DNA from: Methanomicrobiaceae archaeon
Lineage (GTDB): Archaea; Halobacteriota; Methanomicrobia; Methanomicrobiales; Methanomicrobiaceae
Direction: 5' to 3'
DNA: 50,976 nt
NCBI GenBank assembly: GCA_016937345.1
Contig: JAFGWE010000040.1
Span: forward strand, 1 to 50,976
Below, piece after piece: positions 24,856-32,791 of the stretch (position 1 is the stretch's first letter; every line of letters begins with the position of its first letter). The position numbers and the translations under genes were made by a program. The notes below the pieces were generated by a model. It worked only from the letters and a program-made list of their open reading frames with translations. It ran no database searches and had not been told where the DNA came from.

Positions 24856-25662
24856 CTACCATCTTATTCTTACATCAGAACGTATTGTCTGAACACATTT
24901 TCCGTCACGGAATATCCTTACAACACCTCCGGATTCAGATACGGTTACACCAATTACAGGAAGATCCAGGGTTATTGCCGCTGCTGCAAGATGTCTCCCA
25001 CCCATTCCGCCGGGAAGATTTATAGAGCCTGTGTTAATGTTAAGATATCTTCCGGCAGCAACTATTTTTCCATCATTGTCAACGACAAAAACACCATCAA
25101 GCTGGGAGAATTCCTTTACACTCTCCCAGTTGTGCTCGTTTTTAATATCACAGTCATCAGGATTCTGACCCTTATAGGGATTTATTATAGCCTGATGGGA
25201 ATTTTTCATGATGTCTCCGGAATTGCCGATTATAAAAGCCGTACCTATCTTTCTGCCTTCCCTTCCCTCAACAGCAATATCAAGCGCAAGCCTTAAAACC
25301 GCCGACATAACATCACGGTTTGCAATTCCGTCATAATCTCTGACGTTTATAAACCCGGGACCCTCTTTTATGTCATATATAAGAATTGCATATGGAAAGA
25401 CCCCTACAACACATCCTTCCTCATAGTTCTTGCAGAGATAGATCTGCACTGCCGCATCGTGCAGATGCCTTTCGGAGATTTCAAGAATATCATGCATTGT
25501 AAGATCTTTTAAGACATCAAGCTGAAGATCCTCAACCCAGATTACAGGAAGTCCGGATTCAAACGGAATCGGCTTTATAAATGACACTATGGCTCTTGCT
25601 CCAATACTGTCTGCGATCTCCAAAGCCTTTTGCATCATCATTAAGGGGTCGGCAGATACCAT
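24856..25662 (-). CDS. dacZ: Diadenylate cyclase DacZ (c-di-AMP synthase)
   Basis: DacZ condenses two ATP into cyclic di-AMP. The 268-residue protein has an N-terminal alpha/beta domain (1-120) typical of the archaeal DacZ type, then a DAC (DisA-N) domain at about 125-260. The catalytic DGA motif reads LDGVFVVDNDG (Asp189-Gly190, with Val for Ala) and the RHR motif reads GGRHLAAAA (Arg223-His224). No membrane helix. GGAG lies 13 bases before the ATG. The gene sits 24 bases behind sucD on the same strand, so it may be transcribed with the 2-oxoglutarate-forming operon. Confidence 0.92.
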   Translation of the reverse strand: MVSADPLMMMQKALEIADSIGARAIVSFIKPIPFESGLPVIWVEDLQLDVLKDLTMHDILEISERHLHDAAVQIYLCKNYEEGCVVGVFPYAILIYDIKEGPGFINVRDYDGIANRDVMSAVLRLALDIAVEGREGRKIGTAFIIGNSGDIMKNSHQAIINPYKGQNPDDCDIKNEHNWESVKEFSQLDGVFVVDNDGKIVAAGRYLNINTGSINLPGGMGGRHLAAAAITLDLPVIGVTVSESGGVVRIFRDGKCVQTIRSDVRIRW

Positions 25663-25686
25663 TGGAATAACATATCTCCTTTTTAT

Positions 25687-26553
25687 TTAAAGCATTTCCT
25701 CTAAAAGACGTGGAATATCAGATGGTTTATCTGCAACTGTGATGCCTGCTGCTTCAAGGCGTCTTATCTTTGATGCAGCATCACCCTCTCCGCCTGCAAC
25801 TATTGCACCGGCATGCCCCATACGCTTTTCAGGAGGCGCTGATACCCCGGCAATATAAGTTACAATCGGAAGATCAGTATATGATGCACCCTCTTCTTCG
25901 AGATTTCCGCCGACTTCACCTATTAAGACAACAGCTTTTGTCTGGGAATCCTGCTCAAACCTTTCAAGAACATCTACAAATGTCTGGCCAATTATAGGAT
26001 CACCGCCTATTCCGACAATCGTGCTCTGGCCGATTCCGGCACGGGTAAGCTCGTTTACAACTTCGTAGGTTAAAGTTCCGCTTCTTGAGATAACTCCGAC
26101 ATTTCCAGGAACAGAGAGGTTTACAGGCATAATTCCAAGTTTTAATTCTCCGGGAGAAAGTGTTCCGGGACAGTTCGGGCCAATCACACTGCATCCTTCA
26201 AGGCGTGCATATGATATTGCCTTCATTGCATCATGAACAGGTATATGTTCCGTAATTGCCACAACAAGCTCAAGGCCGTTGTATGCCGCTTCCATAACAG
26301 AGTCACCTGCAGCGCTTCCCGGGACAAAAAGGACGCTTGTTGATGCGTCGTGTTCAAGAAGGGCCTCCCTTACTGAATTGTAAACAGGAACACTATGCAC
26401 TTCCTGACCGCCCTTTCCCGGAGTTACACCTGCAACAACACCAAAACCTCCGACCTCTTCTGCATACCGGTTCATAAGATCAATGTGAAATGCGCCCTGA
26501 TTTCCGGTTGCACCCTGAACTATGACTTTTGTGCTCTTATCTCCGTAAATCAT
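25687..26553 (-). CDS. sucD: Succinate-CoA ligase alpha subunit
   Basis: SucD, with SucC, interconverts succinate and succinyl-CoA with nucleotide triphosphate. The 288-residue protein has the CoA-binding Rossmann part (VIVQGATGNQGAFH), GPNCPGTLSPGE, RSGTLTYEV and IGGDPIIGQTF, and the phosphorylated His247 in RMGHAGAIVAGG. It overlaps sucC by 4 bases (ATGA). In this setting it likely runs toward succinyl-CoA for reductive carboxylation by Kor. Confidence 0.97.
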   Translation of the reverse strand: MIYGDKSTKVIVQGATGNQGAFHIDLMNRYAEEVGGFGVVAGVTPGKGGQEVHSVPVYNSVREALLEHDASTSVLFVPGSAAGDSVMEAAYNGLELVVAITEHIPVHDAMKAISYARLEGCSVIGPNCPGTLSPGELKLGIMPVNLSVPGNVGVISRSGTLTYEVVNELTRAGIGQSTIVGIGGDPIIGQTFVDVLERFEQDSQTKAVVLIGEVGGNLEEEGASYTDLPIVTYIAGVSAPPEKRMGHAGAIVAGGEGDAASKIRRLEAAGITVADKPSDIPRLLEEML

Positions 26554-27638
26554 AGAGATGCCTCCGAAACTGCATACTTTACAACATCATCCATTGTATC
26601 AAGCATCATATAACCCTGTTTTTTAAGGATCTCGCGACCTTCAGCCTCATTAGTGCCTGCAAGCCTCACAGCAACCTTCTGGGAGATGCCTGCCTTCACA
26701 ATTCCGCGTGCAACCTCATCGCACCTTGTGATTCCGCCAAGAAGGTTTACGATGATTACATCCACACCAGGCATCTCGGATACAAGTTTTACGGCATTGC
26801 ACACACGGTCTTCTCCTGCACCGCCGCCCACATCAAGGAAATTTGCAGCCTTTCCGCCATAGTGGGATATTAAATCAAGAGTGGACATTGTAAGCCCGGC
26901 GCCGTTTCCGATAACACCTATTGAGCCATCTAATTCAACATATGAAAAACCGAATTTTTCCGCACGCCTTTCGCGGTCGGTCAGATCGCGGTTCACTTCA
27001 ATTCCCTGCCTGTAAAGGGCATTGTCATCCACAATCAGCTTGGCATCTGCGGCATATACGCCTTTTGGGGTTGTGACAAGCGGATTAATTTCTGCAAGAA
27101 GAGCATCTGATTCACAGTATACGCGGTAAAGAGAGTTTATAACAGGTCCAAGCTCTTTTGGAACACCATTAAGAAGCCTTCTCATCATGAAAGGAGGAAT
27201 GTCATGCAGAACCGGTGCAATCCATACCCTCTGGAGTGCATCAGGATTCTCCCTTGCAGTCTGTTCTATATCAACGCCGCCTGTTGCCGAGAATAAAATA
27301 ACAGGCTCTTTTTTTGCCCTGTCAAGAGTTATGCTGACATAATATTCATTTTCGATTGGAAGCTTCTCTTCGACAAGAATTTTTTCTACAGGTATTCCCT
27401 TAATCTCTCTTGAGAAGAGAAGAGCCGCATTTTCTCTTGCAGACTTAACATCGGTGATGATTACTCCGCCGGCTTTACCGCGTCCGCCTACATCAACCTG
27501 GGCTTTTAGGACAACTTCCCCGCCCATATAATTTATTCTATCGTCAATTTCATCAGGATTTGTTATAACAAACCCAATACCCACAGGTATTCCTGATTTT
27601 TTGAAGATCTCTTTTGCTTCGAATTCCAAAAGCTTCAA
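26550..27638 (-). CDS. sucC: Succinate-CoA ligase beta subunit
   Basis: The 362-residue ATP-grasp subunit begins KLLEFEAKEIFKKSGIPV and contains VVLKAQVDVGGRGKAGGV (nucleotide site), DALLAEINPLV, GNGAGLTMSTLDLI and FLDVGGGAGED, NLLGGITRCDEVA near the C-terminus. The start is TTG 27638, overlapping the korC stop (TTGA) and preceded by GGAGG 9 bases upstream. Co-transcribed with korC and sucD. Confidence 0.97.
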   Translation of the reverse strand: MKLLEFEAKEIFKKSGIPVGIGFVITNPDEIDDRINYMGGEVVLKAQVDVGGRGKAGGVIITDVKSARENAALLFSREIKGIPVEKILVEEKLPIENEYYVSITLDRAKKEPVILFSATGGVDIEQTARENPDALQRVWIAPVLHDIPPFMMRRLLNGVPKELGPVINSLYRVYCESDALLAEINPLVTTPKGVYAADAKLIVDDNALYRQGIEVNRDLTDRERRAEKFGFSYVELDGSIGVIGNGAGLTMSTLDLISHYGGKAANFLDVGGGAGEDRVCNAVKLVSEMPGVDVIIVNLLGGITRCDEVARGIVKAGISQKVAVRLAGTNEAEGREILKKQGYMMLDTMDDVVKYAVSEASL

Positions 27639-28177
27639 AGTAATTTTCCTCCGTTTATTCCAAGTTCAAAACCGGCATTAAGTGCTTTAATATTCAGATC
27701 TTCGGTTCCCTTGGGAACACTGTCCAGAACAGCCTTCTCTATAGCCTCTCTGCTTACAACACCAGTTGAACTCACAACTGCACCAAGCATTATTATATTT
27801 GCAACAATTACACGCCCAGTCAGTCTTTTTGCCTCTTCTGTTGCAGGGACGGGCAGATTTTTGCATTTGGGGCGTGAGAATACAAGACCGGAATCAAGGA
27901 TCATGACAGCATCATCAGATGAATCCATCCCGTATTTTTCATATCCCTGCTGGGACATAATAACAAAAATATCAGGATTTGAAACCTCGGGGTATAAGAT
28001 CTCTTCATCGTCGATCACAACTGCACTCATTGATGCACCGCCCCTTGCCTCCGGGCCGTAAACCTGTGTCTGAACAGCATATTTTTTATCATATATTGCT
28101 GCGGCACGGCCGAGAATTACGGCTGAAAGTATTATTCCCTGACCCCCAAATCCTGAAAAGAGAACTTCATGCCTCAT
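27635..28177 (-). CDS. korC: 2-oxoglutarate:ferredoxin oxidoreductase gamma subunit
   Basis: The 180-residue protein is the gamma (pyruvate/ketoisovalerate oxidoreductase catalytic) domain: EVLFSGFGGQGIILSAVILG, YDKKYAVQTQVYGPEARGG and VIVANIIMLGAVVSSTG are family hallmarks. With KorA, KorB and KorD it makes 2-oxoglutarate from succinyl-CoA, CO2 and reduced ferredoxin. The start overlaps korB by ATGA and its stop overlaps sucC. Confidence 0.97.
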   Translation of the reverse strand: MRHEVLFSGFGGQGIILSAVILGRAAAIYDKKYAVQTQVYGPEARGGASMSAVVIDDEEILYPEVSNPDIFVIMSQQGYEKYGMDSSDDAVMILDSGLVFSRPKCKNLPVPATEEAKRLTGRVIVANIIMLGAVVSSTGVVSREAIEKAVLDSVPKGTEDLNIKALNAGFELGINGGKLL

Positions 28178-28971
28178 TTTTTGTATACCCCCATTGCAGG
28201 GCGGTTGCGCCGGGCGAATTCCCCCACAGCAAAAGTATCATCAGGCACACTCTTTCCTTCCTCTTCCAGCCTTTTTTTCTTTGAAAGAAGAATTGAATGA
28301 TTCTTCATATGCTCAATCATATCAGACGGCTGCCTCTGCCTGTTTTTTCTTCCAAATGATGTAGGACACTGTGTCATTGCCTCAATAAATGAAAGACCGG
28401 GTGTTTCCATACCGGCCTTAATTGCTTTTGTAAGCTCTTTTACGTGGTATGTCGTCCAGCGTGCAGAGTAATTTGCACCCGCTGCAACCGCAAGTTCTGC
28501 AAGGTCAAAAACAGGTTCTCCGGCGCCGTATGGTGTTGTTGTTGATATCGCACCAACAGGAGTGCACGGACTACCCTGACCTCCGGTCATTCCATAGATC
28601 ATGTTGTTCATACAGATTACTGTCATGTCGATGTTGCGCCTGCATGCATGTATGAAGTGATTTCCGCCTATTGCAGAGAGATCTCCGTCACCAGTAAATA
28701 CAACCACATTGAACTCCGGCCTTGCCATCTTAACACCGGTTGCAAAAGCAAGTGCACGCCCGTGAGTTGTGTGAAGGGAATCTGTTGCAACATATCCGGG
28801 AGCACGTGATGAACAGCCGATTCCGGATATGAATATTGTATTGTCTATCTCCCATCCCATCTCAACAACGGCATTTAACGTACAGTTGATGACTGTCCCG
28901 TTTCCACACCCTGTGCAGAATATATGGGGCATCCTCTCCTGCCTGTACCACTCCTCAAGAGACGGCGTCAC
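28174..28971 (-). CDS. korB: 2-oxoglutarate:ferredoxin oxidoreductase beta subunit
   Basis: KorB binds thiamine diphosphate. The 265-residue protein has FCTGCGNGTVINC near the N-terminus, GRALAFATGVKMARPEF, and the TPP motif GDGDLSAIGGNHFIHACR ending in NNMIYGMTGGQ. The iron-sulfur ligands seen in related PorB subunits are reduced, as usual for short KorB. The start is GTG 28971, overlapping the korA stop by 4 bases (GTGA). Confidence 0.97.
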   Translation of the reverse strand: MTPSLEEWYRQERMPHIFCTGCGNGTVINCTLNAVVEMGWEIDNTIFISGIGCSSRAPGYVATDSLHTTHGRALAFATGVKMARPEFNVVVFTGDGDLSAIGGNHFIHACRRNIDMTVICMNNMIYGMTGGQGSPCTPVGAISTTTPYGAGEPVFDLAELAVAAGANYSARWTTYHVKELTKAIKAGMETPGLSFIEAMTQCPTSFGRKNRQRQPSDMIEHMKNHSILLSKKKRLEEEGKSVPDDTFAVGEFARRNRPAMGVYKK

Positions 28972-30068
28972 AGGTATTCCTCCATTGCTAAAAGAAGCTC
29001 TTTGGGATTATGCATCTCTCCGCCAAGCTTTGGAAGGGAGAGAACAGGCACATTTGTATGTCGTGCAGCTTCCCTTGATATCTGCCCGAGATTCATTTCA
29101 GGGATAATAAAAACCTTGGCGGATTTGAATTCTGATAAAACCTCTTCCGGAAAAGGCCAGACAATCCTGAGATTGATATGGCCTATGTGAAGGTCAGGCC
29201 TGTCTTTTATTATCTGGCGGACAGTCCTTGTCGCAGGCCCGTATGTTAAGAAAACTATCTCTGCATCGTTGTTTAGGATATCATAATCCGCAATTTCATG
29301 CCTTTTTGATTCTACCTTTTCAACAAGCCTTTTTACAAGATCGGAATGGATTTTATGGTTTGTTGTATCAGGATATCCTTTTGCATTGTGGGTAAGCCCT
29401 GTCACATGCACCCTGTGGCCCTCCCCGAATACCGGAAATCCGGGGATTAGATCTGAATCAGCTTCAAACGGAAGTTTTCCTTTTTCAAGCGGCTTACGGT
29501 TTTTTGTCTCAACAATCTCAGGGATTACAATTCTCTCACGCATATGCCCGATTGTTTCATCCGACATTAAAAAAACAGGGCATCTGAACCTTTCAGCAAG
29601 ATTAAAAGCCCTGACTGTTAACTCAAACATCTCCTGAACTGTTGAGGGAGTTAGTGCAATTATTGAGAAATCACCATGTGATCCAAACCGGCACTGCATC
29701 ATATCGCCCTGAGCAGACATTGTGGGCTGGCCTGTGGAAGGGCCACCCCTCTGAATATTTACAATGACACACGGGGTTTCTGTCATTACAGCATAGCCGA
29801 TGTTTTCCATCATAAGCGAGAATCCGGGCCCGCTTGTAGCAGTCATTGCCTTTGCACCGGTCCAGGATGCACCAATAACAGAGGATATACTTGCGATCTC
29901 ATCCTCCATCTGAATGAAAGTCCGCCCCATTTTCGGCATTTTCTTTGCCATATGTTCGGCAACCTCAGTTGAAGGGGTGATAGGATATCCGCCGAAAAAG
30001 TTGCACCCTGCTGCCAGTGCGCCTTCCGCACAGGCAATATTGCCCTGCATAAATTCAATTCTGCTCAA
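28968..30068 (-). CDS. korA: 2-oxoglutarate:ferredoxin oxidoreductase alpha subunit
   Basis: The 366-residue alpha subunit shows FMQGNIACAEGALAAGC, FFGGYPITPSTEVAEHMAKK, FIQMEDEIASISSVIGASW, AMTATSGPGFSLMMENIG and QRGGPSTGQPTMSAQGDMM, all typical of KorA. The start is TTG 30068, overlapping the korD stop as TTGA, with GGTGA 7 bases upstream; a later ATG (30050) is less likely because it lacks that site. Second gene of the kor-suc operon. Confidence 0.96.
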   Translation of the reverse strand: MSRIEFMQGNIACAEGALAAGCNFFGGYPITPSTEVAEHMAKKMPKMGRTFIQMEDEIASISSVIGASWTGAKAMTATSGPGFSLMMENIGYAVMTETPCVIVNIQRGGPSTGQPTMSAQGDMMQCRFGSHGDFSIIALTPSTVQEMFELTVRAFNLAERFRCPVFLMSDETIGHMRERIVIPEIVETKNRKPLEKGKLPFEADSDLIPGFPVFGEGHRVHVTGLTHNAKGYPDTTNHKIHSDLVKRLVEKVESKRHEIADYDILNNDAEIVFLTYGPATRTVRQIIKDRPDLHIGHINLRIVWPFPEEVLSEFKSAKVFIIPEMNLGQISREAARHTNVPVLSLPKLGGEMHNPKELLLAMEEYL

Positions 30069-30337
30069 AACTCTATCACCACTCCAAGCGGTTCGTACGG
30101 TTCTTCTTCAACCCAGTGAATTGCCTGATCAGGACAGATAAGCTGGCATACGCCGCACAACCGTCTCTGATATAATTTCTGAAGTCTGCAGTTTGTACAT
30201 CTGCCGGGTCTGTCAAGAGAAGGAACAACTATTCCCTTTTCGTTTAGTTTGCTGCCCTCCTGAAATATATTGTAAGGACAGACAAGCGTACATAGATTGC
30301 ATCCTTTGCAGCGACTCTCATCGATTATTAGTTTCAT
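30065..30337 (-). CDS. korD: Ferredoxin-like delta subunit KorD with unusual second cluster spacing
   Basis: KorD passes electrons between ferredoxin and the Kor enzyme. The 90-residue protein has a normal first [4Fe-4S] motif (Cys10, 13, 16, 20 in CKGCNLCTLVCP). The second is split: Cys47 and Cys50 (CTNC) are separated by ten residues from Cys61, Cys64 and Cys68 (CGVCQLICP), nine Cys in all. In usual KorD the second motif is CxxCxxCxxxCP without the insertion. The C-terminus (WVEEEPYEPLGVVIEF) is also extended. First gene of korDABC-sucCD, with its own TATA box (30358-30368) and no ribosome site, so leaderless or nearly so. Confidence 0.93.
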   Translation of the reverse strand: MKLIIDESRCKGCNLCTLVCPYNIFQEGSKLNEKGIVVPSLDRPGRCTNCRLQKLYQRRLCGVCQLICPDQAIHWVEEEPYEPLGVVIEF

Positions 30338-30357
30338 GACTCATGACCCGTTAAAAA

Positions 30358-30368
30358 AATTATATGAC
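30358..30368 (-). promoter_or_regulatory. TATA box of korDABC-sucCD
   Basis: Minus-strand GTCATATAATT is centred about 26 bases before the korD ATG. This suggests the kor operon starts its own transcript instead of depending only on the upstream fumarase genes. Confidence 0.55.
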
Positions 30369-30514
30369 AATACTATTGCGTCACTATGTTACTAAATATC
30401 TTCTTTTAAGACTATGAACAGGCAGTTTAATCTCCAATCACAAAGGGACGGGTAATCTTCTTACCCGGATAAAATCCCTGTTAAAAAGAATTTGTGAACT
30501 GCTTCAAAAGAGTT

Positions 30515-31042
30515 TCAAAAATTATATTTTTTAAAATTCTCTGCGGCTTTATTGGATACATCCCTGTAAAGATCATTTCCTTTTGAATCCATTCCGACTG
30601 TTAATGGAAGTCTGTCTGCCTCAATTGCCCAGACAGCCTCTGCCATCCCAAGCTCTTCATAAAAAACGCCTTTTAACTTCATCTTTGATGCCGCAAGAGC
30701 TGCACATCCGCCGGTATATGCAAGATATACACCTTTTCCACGAAGTGCTTCTGATACATTCTTTCCCATTCCGCCTTTTCCGATGAAGGCCCGGACACCA
30801 TCTTCCAGTAAAAATCCACATAGATTATTTAATCTGGCAGACGTTGTAGGCCCTGCTGCAACCACAGCTGAATCCTTTATCACAGGCCCGCAGTGATATA
30901 TCGCTGCCCCTTTCGGGTCAAACGGGATACCTTCTTTTATCATTTCAAGATGAGCTTCATCCCTTGCCGTATAGATGATTCCTGAAAGATACACCCTGTC
31001 ACCTGCGTTAAGGTCCAAAACCTCATCACCAAGGGGCGTCAT
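30515..31042 (-). CDS. fumB: Class I fumarate hydratase beta subunit
   Basis: The 175-residue protein is the C-terminal (beta) half of the two-subunit iron-sulfur fumarase. Features are the opening LNAGDRVYLSGIIYTARDEAH, IYHCGPVI, AAGPTTSARLN, IGKGGMG and YTGGCAALAA. It interconverts malate and fumarate with the alpha subunit encoded 8 bases upstream. The symbol follows the archaeal split-gene naming. A 177-base gap separates it from korD. Confidence 0.94.
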   Translation of the reverse strand: MTPLGDEVLDLNAGDRVYLSGIIYTARDEAHLEMIKEGIPFDPKGAAIYHCGPVIKDSAVVAAGPTTSARLNNLCGFLLEDGVRAFIGKGGMGKNVSEALRGKGVYLAYTGGCAALAASKMKLKGVFYEELGMAEAVWAIEADRLPLTVGMDSKGNDLYRDVSNKAAENFKKYNF

Positions 31043-31050
31043 CAGTTCCG

Positions 31051-31878
31051 TCAGAATAATCCCTCCATATCAATTTCAACTGTTGCCCTGCGGTTTACCC
31101 AGCACTGGACATTTACTGCTACAGGGAGCGATGCCGTGTGGCAGTGGCCGCGTTTTACCTTTACCGCAATGCATGTGAAATCACCCCCAAGACCCATAGG
31201 CCCGATTCCCAGTTCGTTTACCGCATCGCATATATCCTGTTCATATTCATCCATTATATCAACAGGTTCCAAAAGGGCCTCTTTTGCAAGCGCTGTTACA
31301 CCATCAAATGTGCTCCCTATCCCTACACCCAAAACTACCGGCGGACACGGCCTTCCCCCCGCAACAAGCATAGTTTCTACAATAAAACTCTTGATTTTGG
31401 ATACTTCGGACGGAAGAAGCATGCAAAGCCGCGACATGTTCTCGCTGCCGCCCCCTTTTGGTATCGCAGTAATTGTGAATTTTTCACCAGGCCTTATGTG
31501 TATTGCCGGTACATTTACGCCTGTGTTATCCCCTGAATTCTTACGGGTTATCGGATCAACTGCATTGGGCCTTAAAGGGACGCTCTCATTTGCTCTTCGG
31601 AGTCCTTCATATATACCCTCATAAATATCAGAAGTAAGAGGTATTTTTGGCGGCAGTGTAACAAAAAAAATGTGCAGACCTGTGTCCTGGCATATCGGAA
31701 CGCTTAGTCTGTCAGCCTGTCTGAGATTCTCAAGAATATTTTCATATTCTGCCTTTGCAACAGGATTGGTCTCTTTTAATATTGTATTTTTAAGGGCACG
31801 CATGAAATCATCAGGTAGATGAATCTCAGCCTCCATTATCGCTTTTTCCGTTGCAATGGAAACATTTTCCTTAAGCAT
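31051..31878 (-). CDS. fumA: Class I fumarate hydratase alpha subunit
   Basis: The 275-residue alpha subunit holds the [4Fe-4S] cluster of class I fumarase. Cys63 (PICQDTG) and later Cys residues (SRLCMLL, Cys152; GHCHTA, Cys246) are the likely ligands. Other hallmarks are RKNSGDNTGVNVPAIH, PKGGGSENMS and LGVGIGSTFDGVT. ATG 31878 follows GGAG by 5 bases, and a TATA box lies at 31903-31912. This is the first gene of the same-strand run that leads through Kor and Suc to dacZ. Confidence 0.96.
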   Translation of the reverse strand: MLKENVSIATEKAIMEAEIHLPDDFMRALKNTILKETNPVAKAEYENILENLRQADRLSVPICQDTGLHIFFVTLPPKIPLTSDIYEGIYEGLRRANESVPLRPNAVDPITRKNSGDNTGVNVPAIHIRPGEKFTITAIPKGGGSENMSRLCMLLPSEVSKIKSFIVETMLVAGGRPCPPVVLGVGIGSTFDGVTALAKEALLEPVDIMDEYEQDICDAVNELGIGPMGLGGDFTCIAVKVKRGHCHTASLPVAVNVQCWVNRRATVEIDMEGLF

Positions 31879-31902
31879 TTTTTCTCCGCATTTTATTATT
31901 AA

Positions 31903-31912
31903 TTTATAAAAT
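31903..31912 (-). promoter_or_regulatory. TATA box of the fumarase genes
   Basis: Minus-strand ATTTTATAAA lies 25-34 bases before the fumA ATG, giving a very short leader that still contains the GGAG ribosome site. Confidence 0.6.
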
Positions 31913-32078
31913 ATCTGTATTATATTTCTTAAACATGCGCTTTATGAAAGCATAAACCGTTTTTAAAATTAATTGCACCCGTTAATTTTCACGACAGGAT
32001 CTGCCAAATCAAAAAAACAGATTTCTTCCATAAATCATTAGAAGAACATTATTCAGAATAACTAATCTGCTGTCGGAT

Positions 32079-32102
32079 AAAAAAAATGGAGATCCCATTT
32101 TT
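32079..32102 (-). terminator. Hairpin plus T-tract downstream of rpl10e
   Basis: On the minus strand an 8-bp perfect stem AAAAATGG/CCATTTTT with a 5-base loop runs directly into T7-T8. It resembles a bacterial intrinsic terminator. Both flanking genes read on the minus strand, so it would end the rpl10e transcript about 80 bases past the stop and insulate fumA. Confidence 0.5.
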
Positions 32103-32183
32103 AAATAAAATCAGGCTGAATAAACCCGCTTAAGAAATTTGAACAATCAAAAAAGATATTCAGATTAAAATATGGGGGAATAT

Positions 32184-32699
32184 TCAGGCATTAATTGTAT
32201 TTGCCTTAACCACAATACGTGTAGGAGTCGGAAGCTTATATCCTGCTGAATTCAAGGCGATTTTTGCCTTTTCGACATAGTTCTCAGTCGTGTATACAGT
32301 CATGACCTTCTGGCGTTCCTGTACACGTGCGGCTGTTCCTACTGCCTTTCCAAAAGCCATCCTCATTCCCTCTGACACACGGTCAGCACCTGCGCCTGTT
32401 GCCTGCTTGTTCTCACGAAGCACCTGGTGCGGGAATGTACGAAGCTTGAAATGATAGTTCATCCTTCCTATCTCCTTTAGGAGCTTACGGTTGACTGTCA
32501 TACGTGCTGCCTCAAGAGCCTTGTTCTGGATCTGGCATGCCTCTTCTGCAAGAATCGAGATTTCAACCGGGAACTGCTGCTTTGGATTTCCCATATCAAA
32601 CTGGACAATCTTTGAGCCGGGTACACCGCCCATATATTCACGTCTGGTGTATGCCCTCTTTGAGATTGCTCTGTACATTTTTGCGGGTTTTCGAACCAT
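32184..32699 (-). CDS. rpl10e: 50S ribosomal protein L10e (L16 family)
   Basis: L10e is the archaeal/eukaryotic counterpart of bacterial L16 near the peptidyl transferase centre. The 171-residue protein begins [20 protein letters not shown] and carries [49 protein letters not shown] and the basic loop [22 protein letters not shown] 32699 has TAGGAG 9 bases upstream, and a TATA-like TTTTTATAGC is at about 32728-32737. Confidence 0.98.
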   Translation of the reverse strand: MVRKPAKMYRAISKRAYTRREYMGGVPGSKIVQFDMGNPKQQFPVEISILAEEACQIQNKALEAARMTVNRKLLKEIGRMNYHFKLRTFPHQVLRENKQATGAGADRVSEGMRMAFGKAVGTAARVQERQKVMTVYTTENYVEKAKIALNSAGYKLPTPTRIVVKANTINA

Positions 32700-32791
32700 T
32701 TGTATAAACTCCTAGCTATCTAATTGTGCTATAAAAAATGGGGATAAATCCTAATAAACCTAACTATCTAATTACAGATAACAGGAAATAT

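Larger units (their letters stand above)
31879..32183. other. 305-bp intergenic region between rpl10e and fumA
   Basis: It contains the fumarase TATA box (31903-31912) and, nearer rpl10e, T-tracts on the minus strand (about 32147-32152) plus the hairpin terminator at 32079-32102. No RNA gene or small coding region was recognised. Confidence 0.6.
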
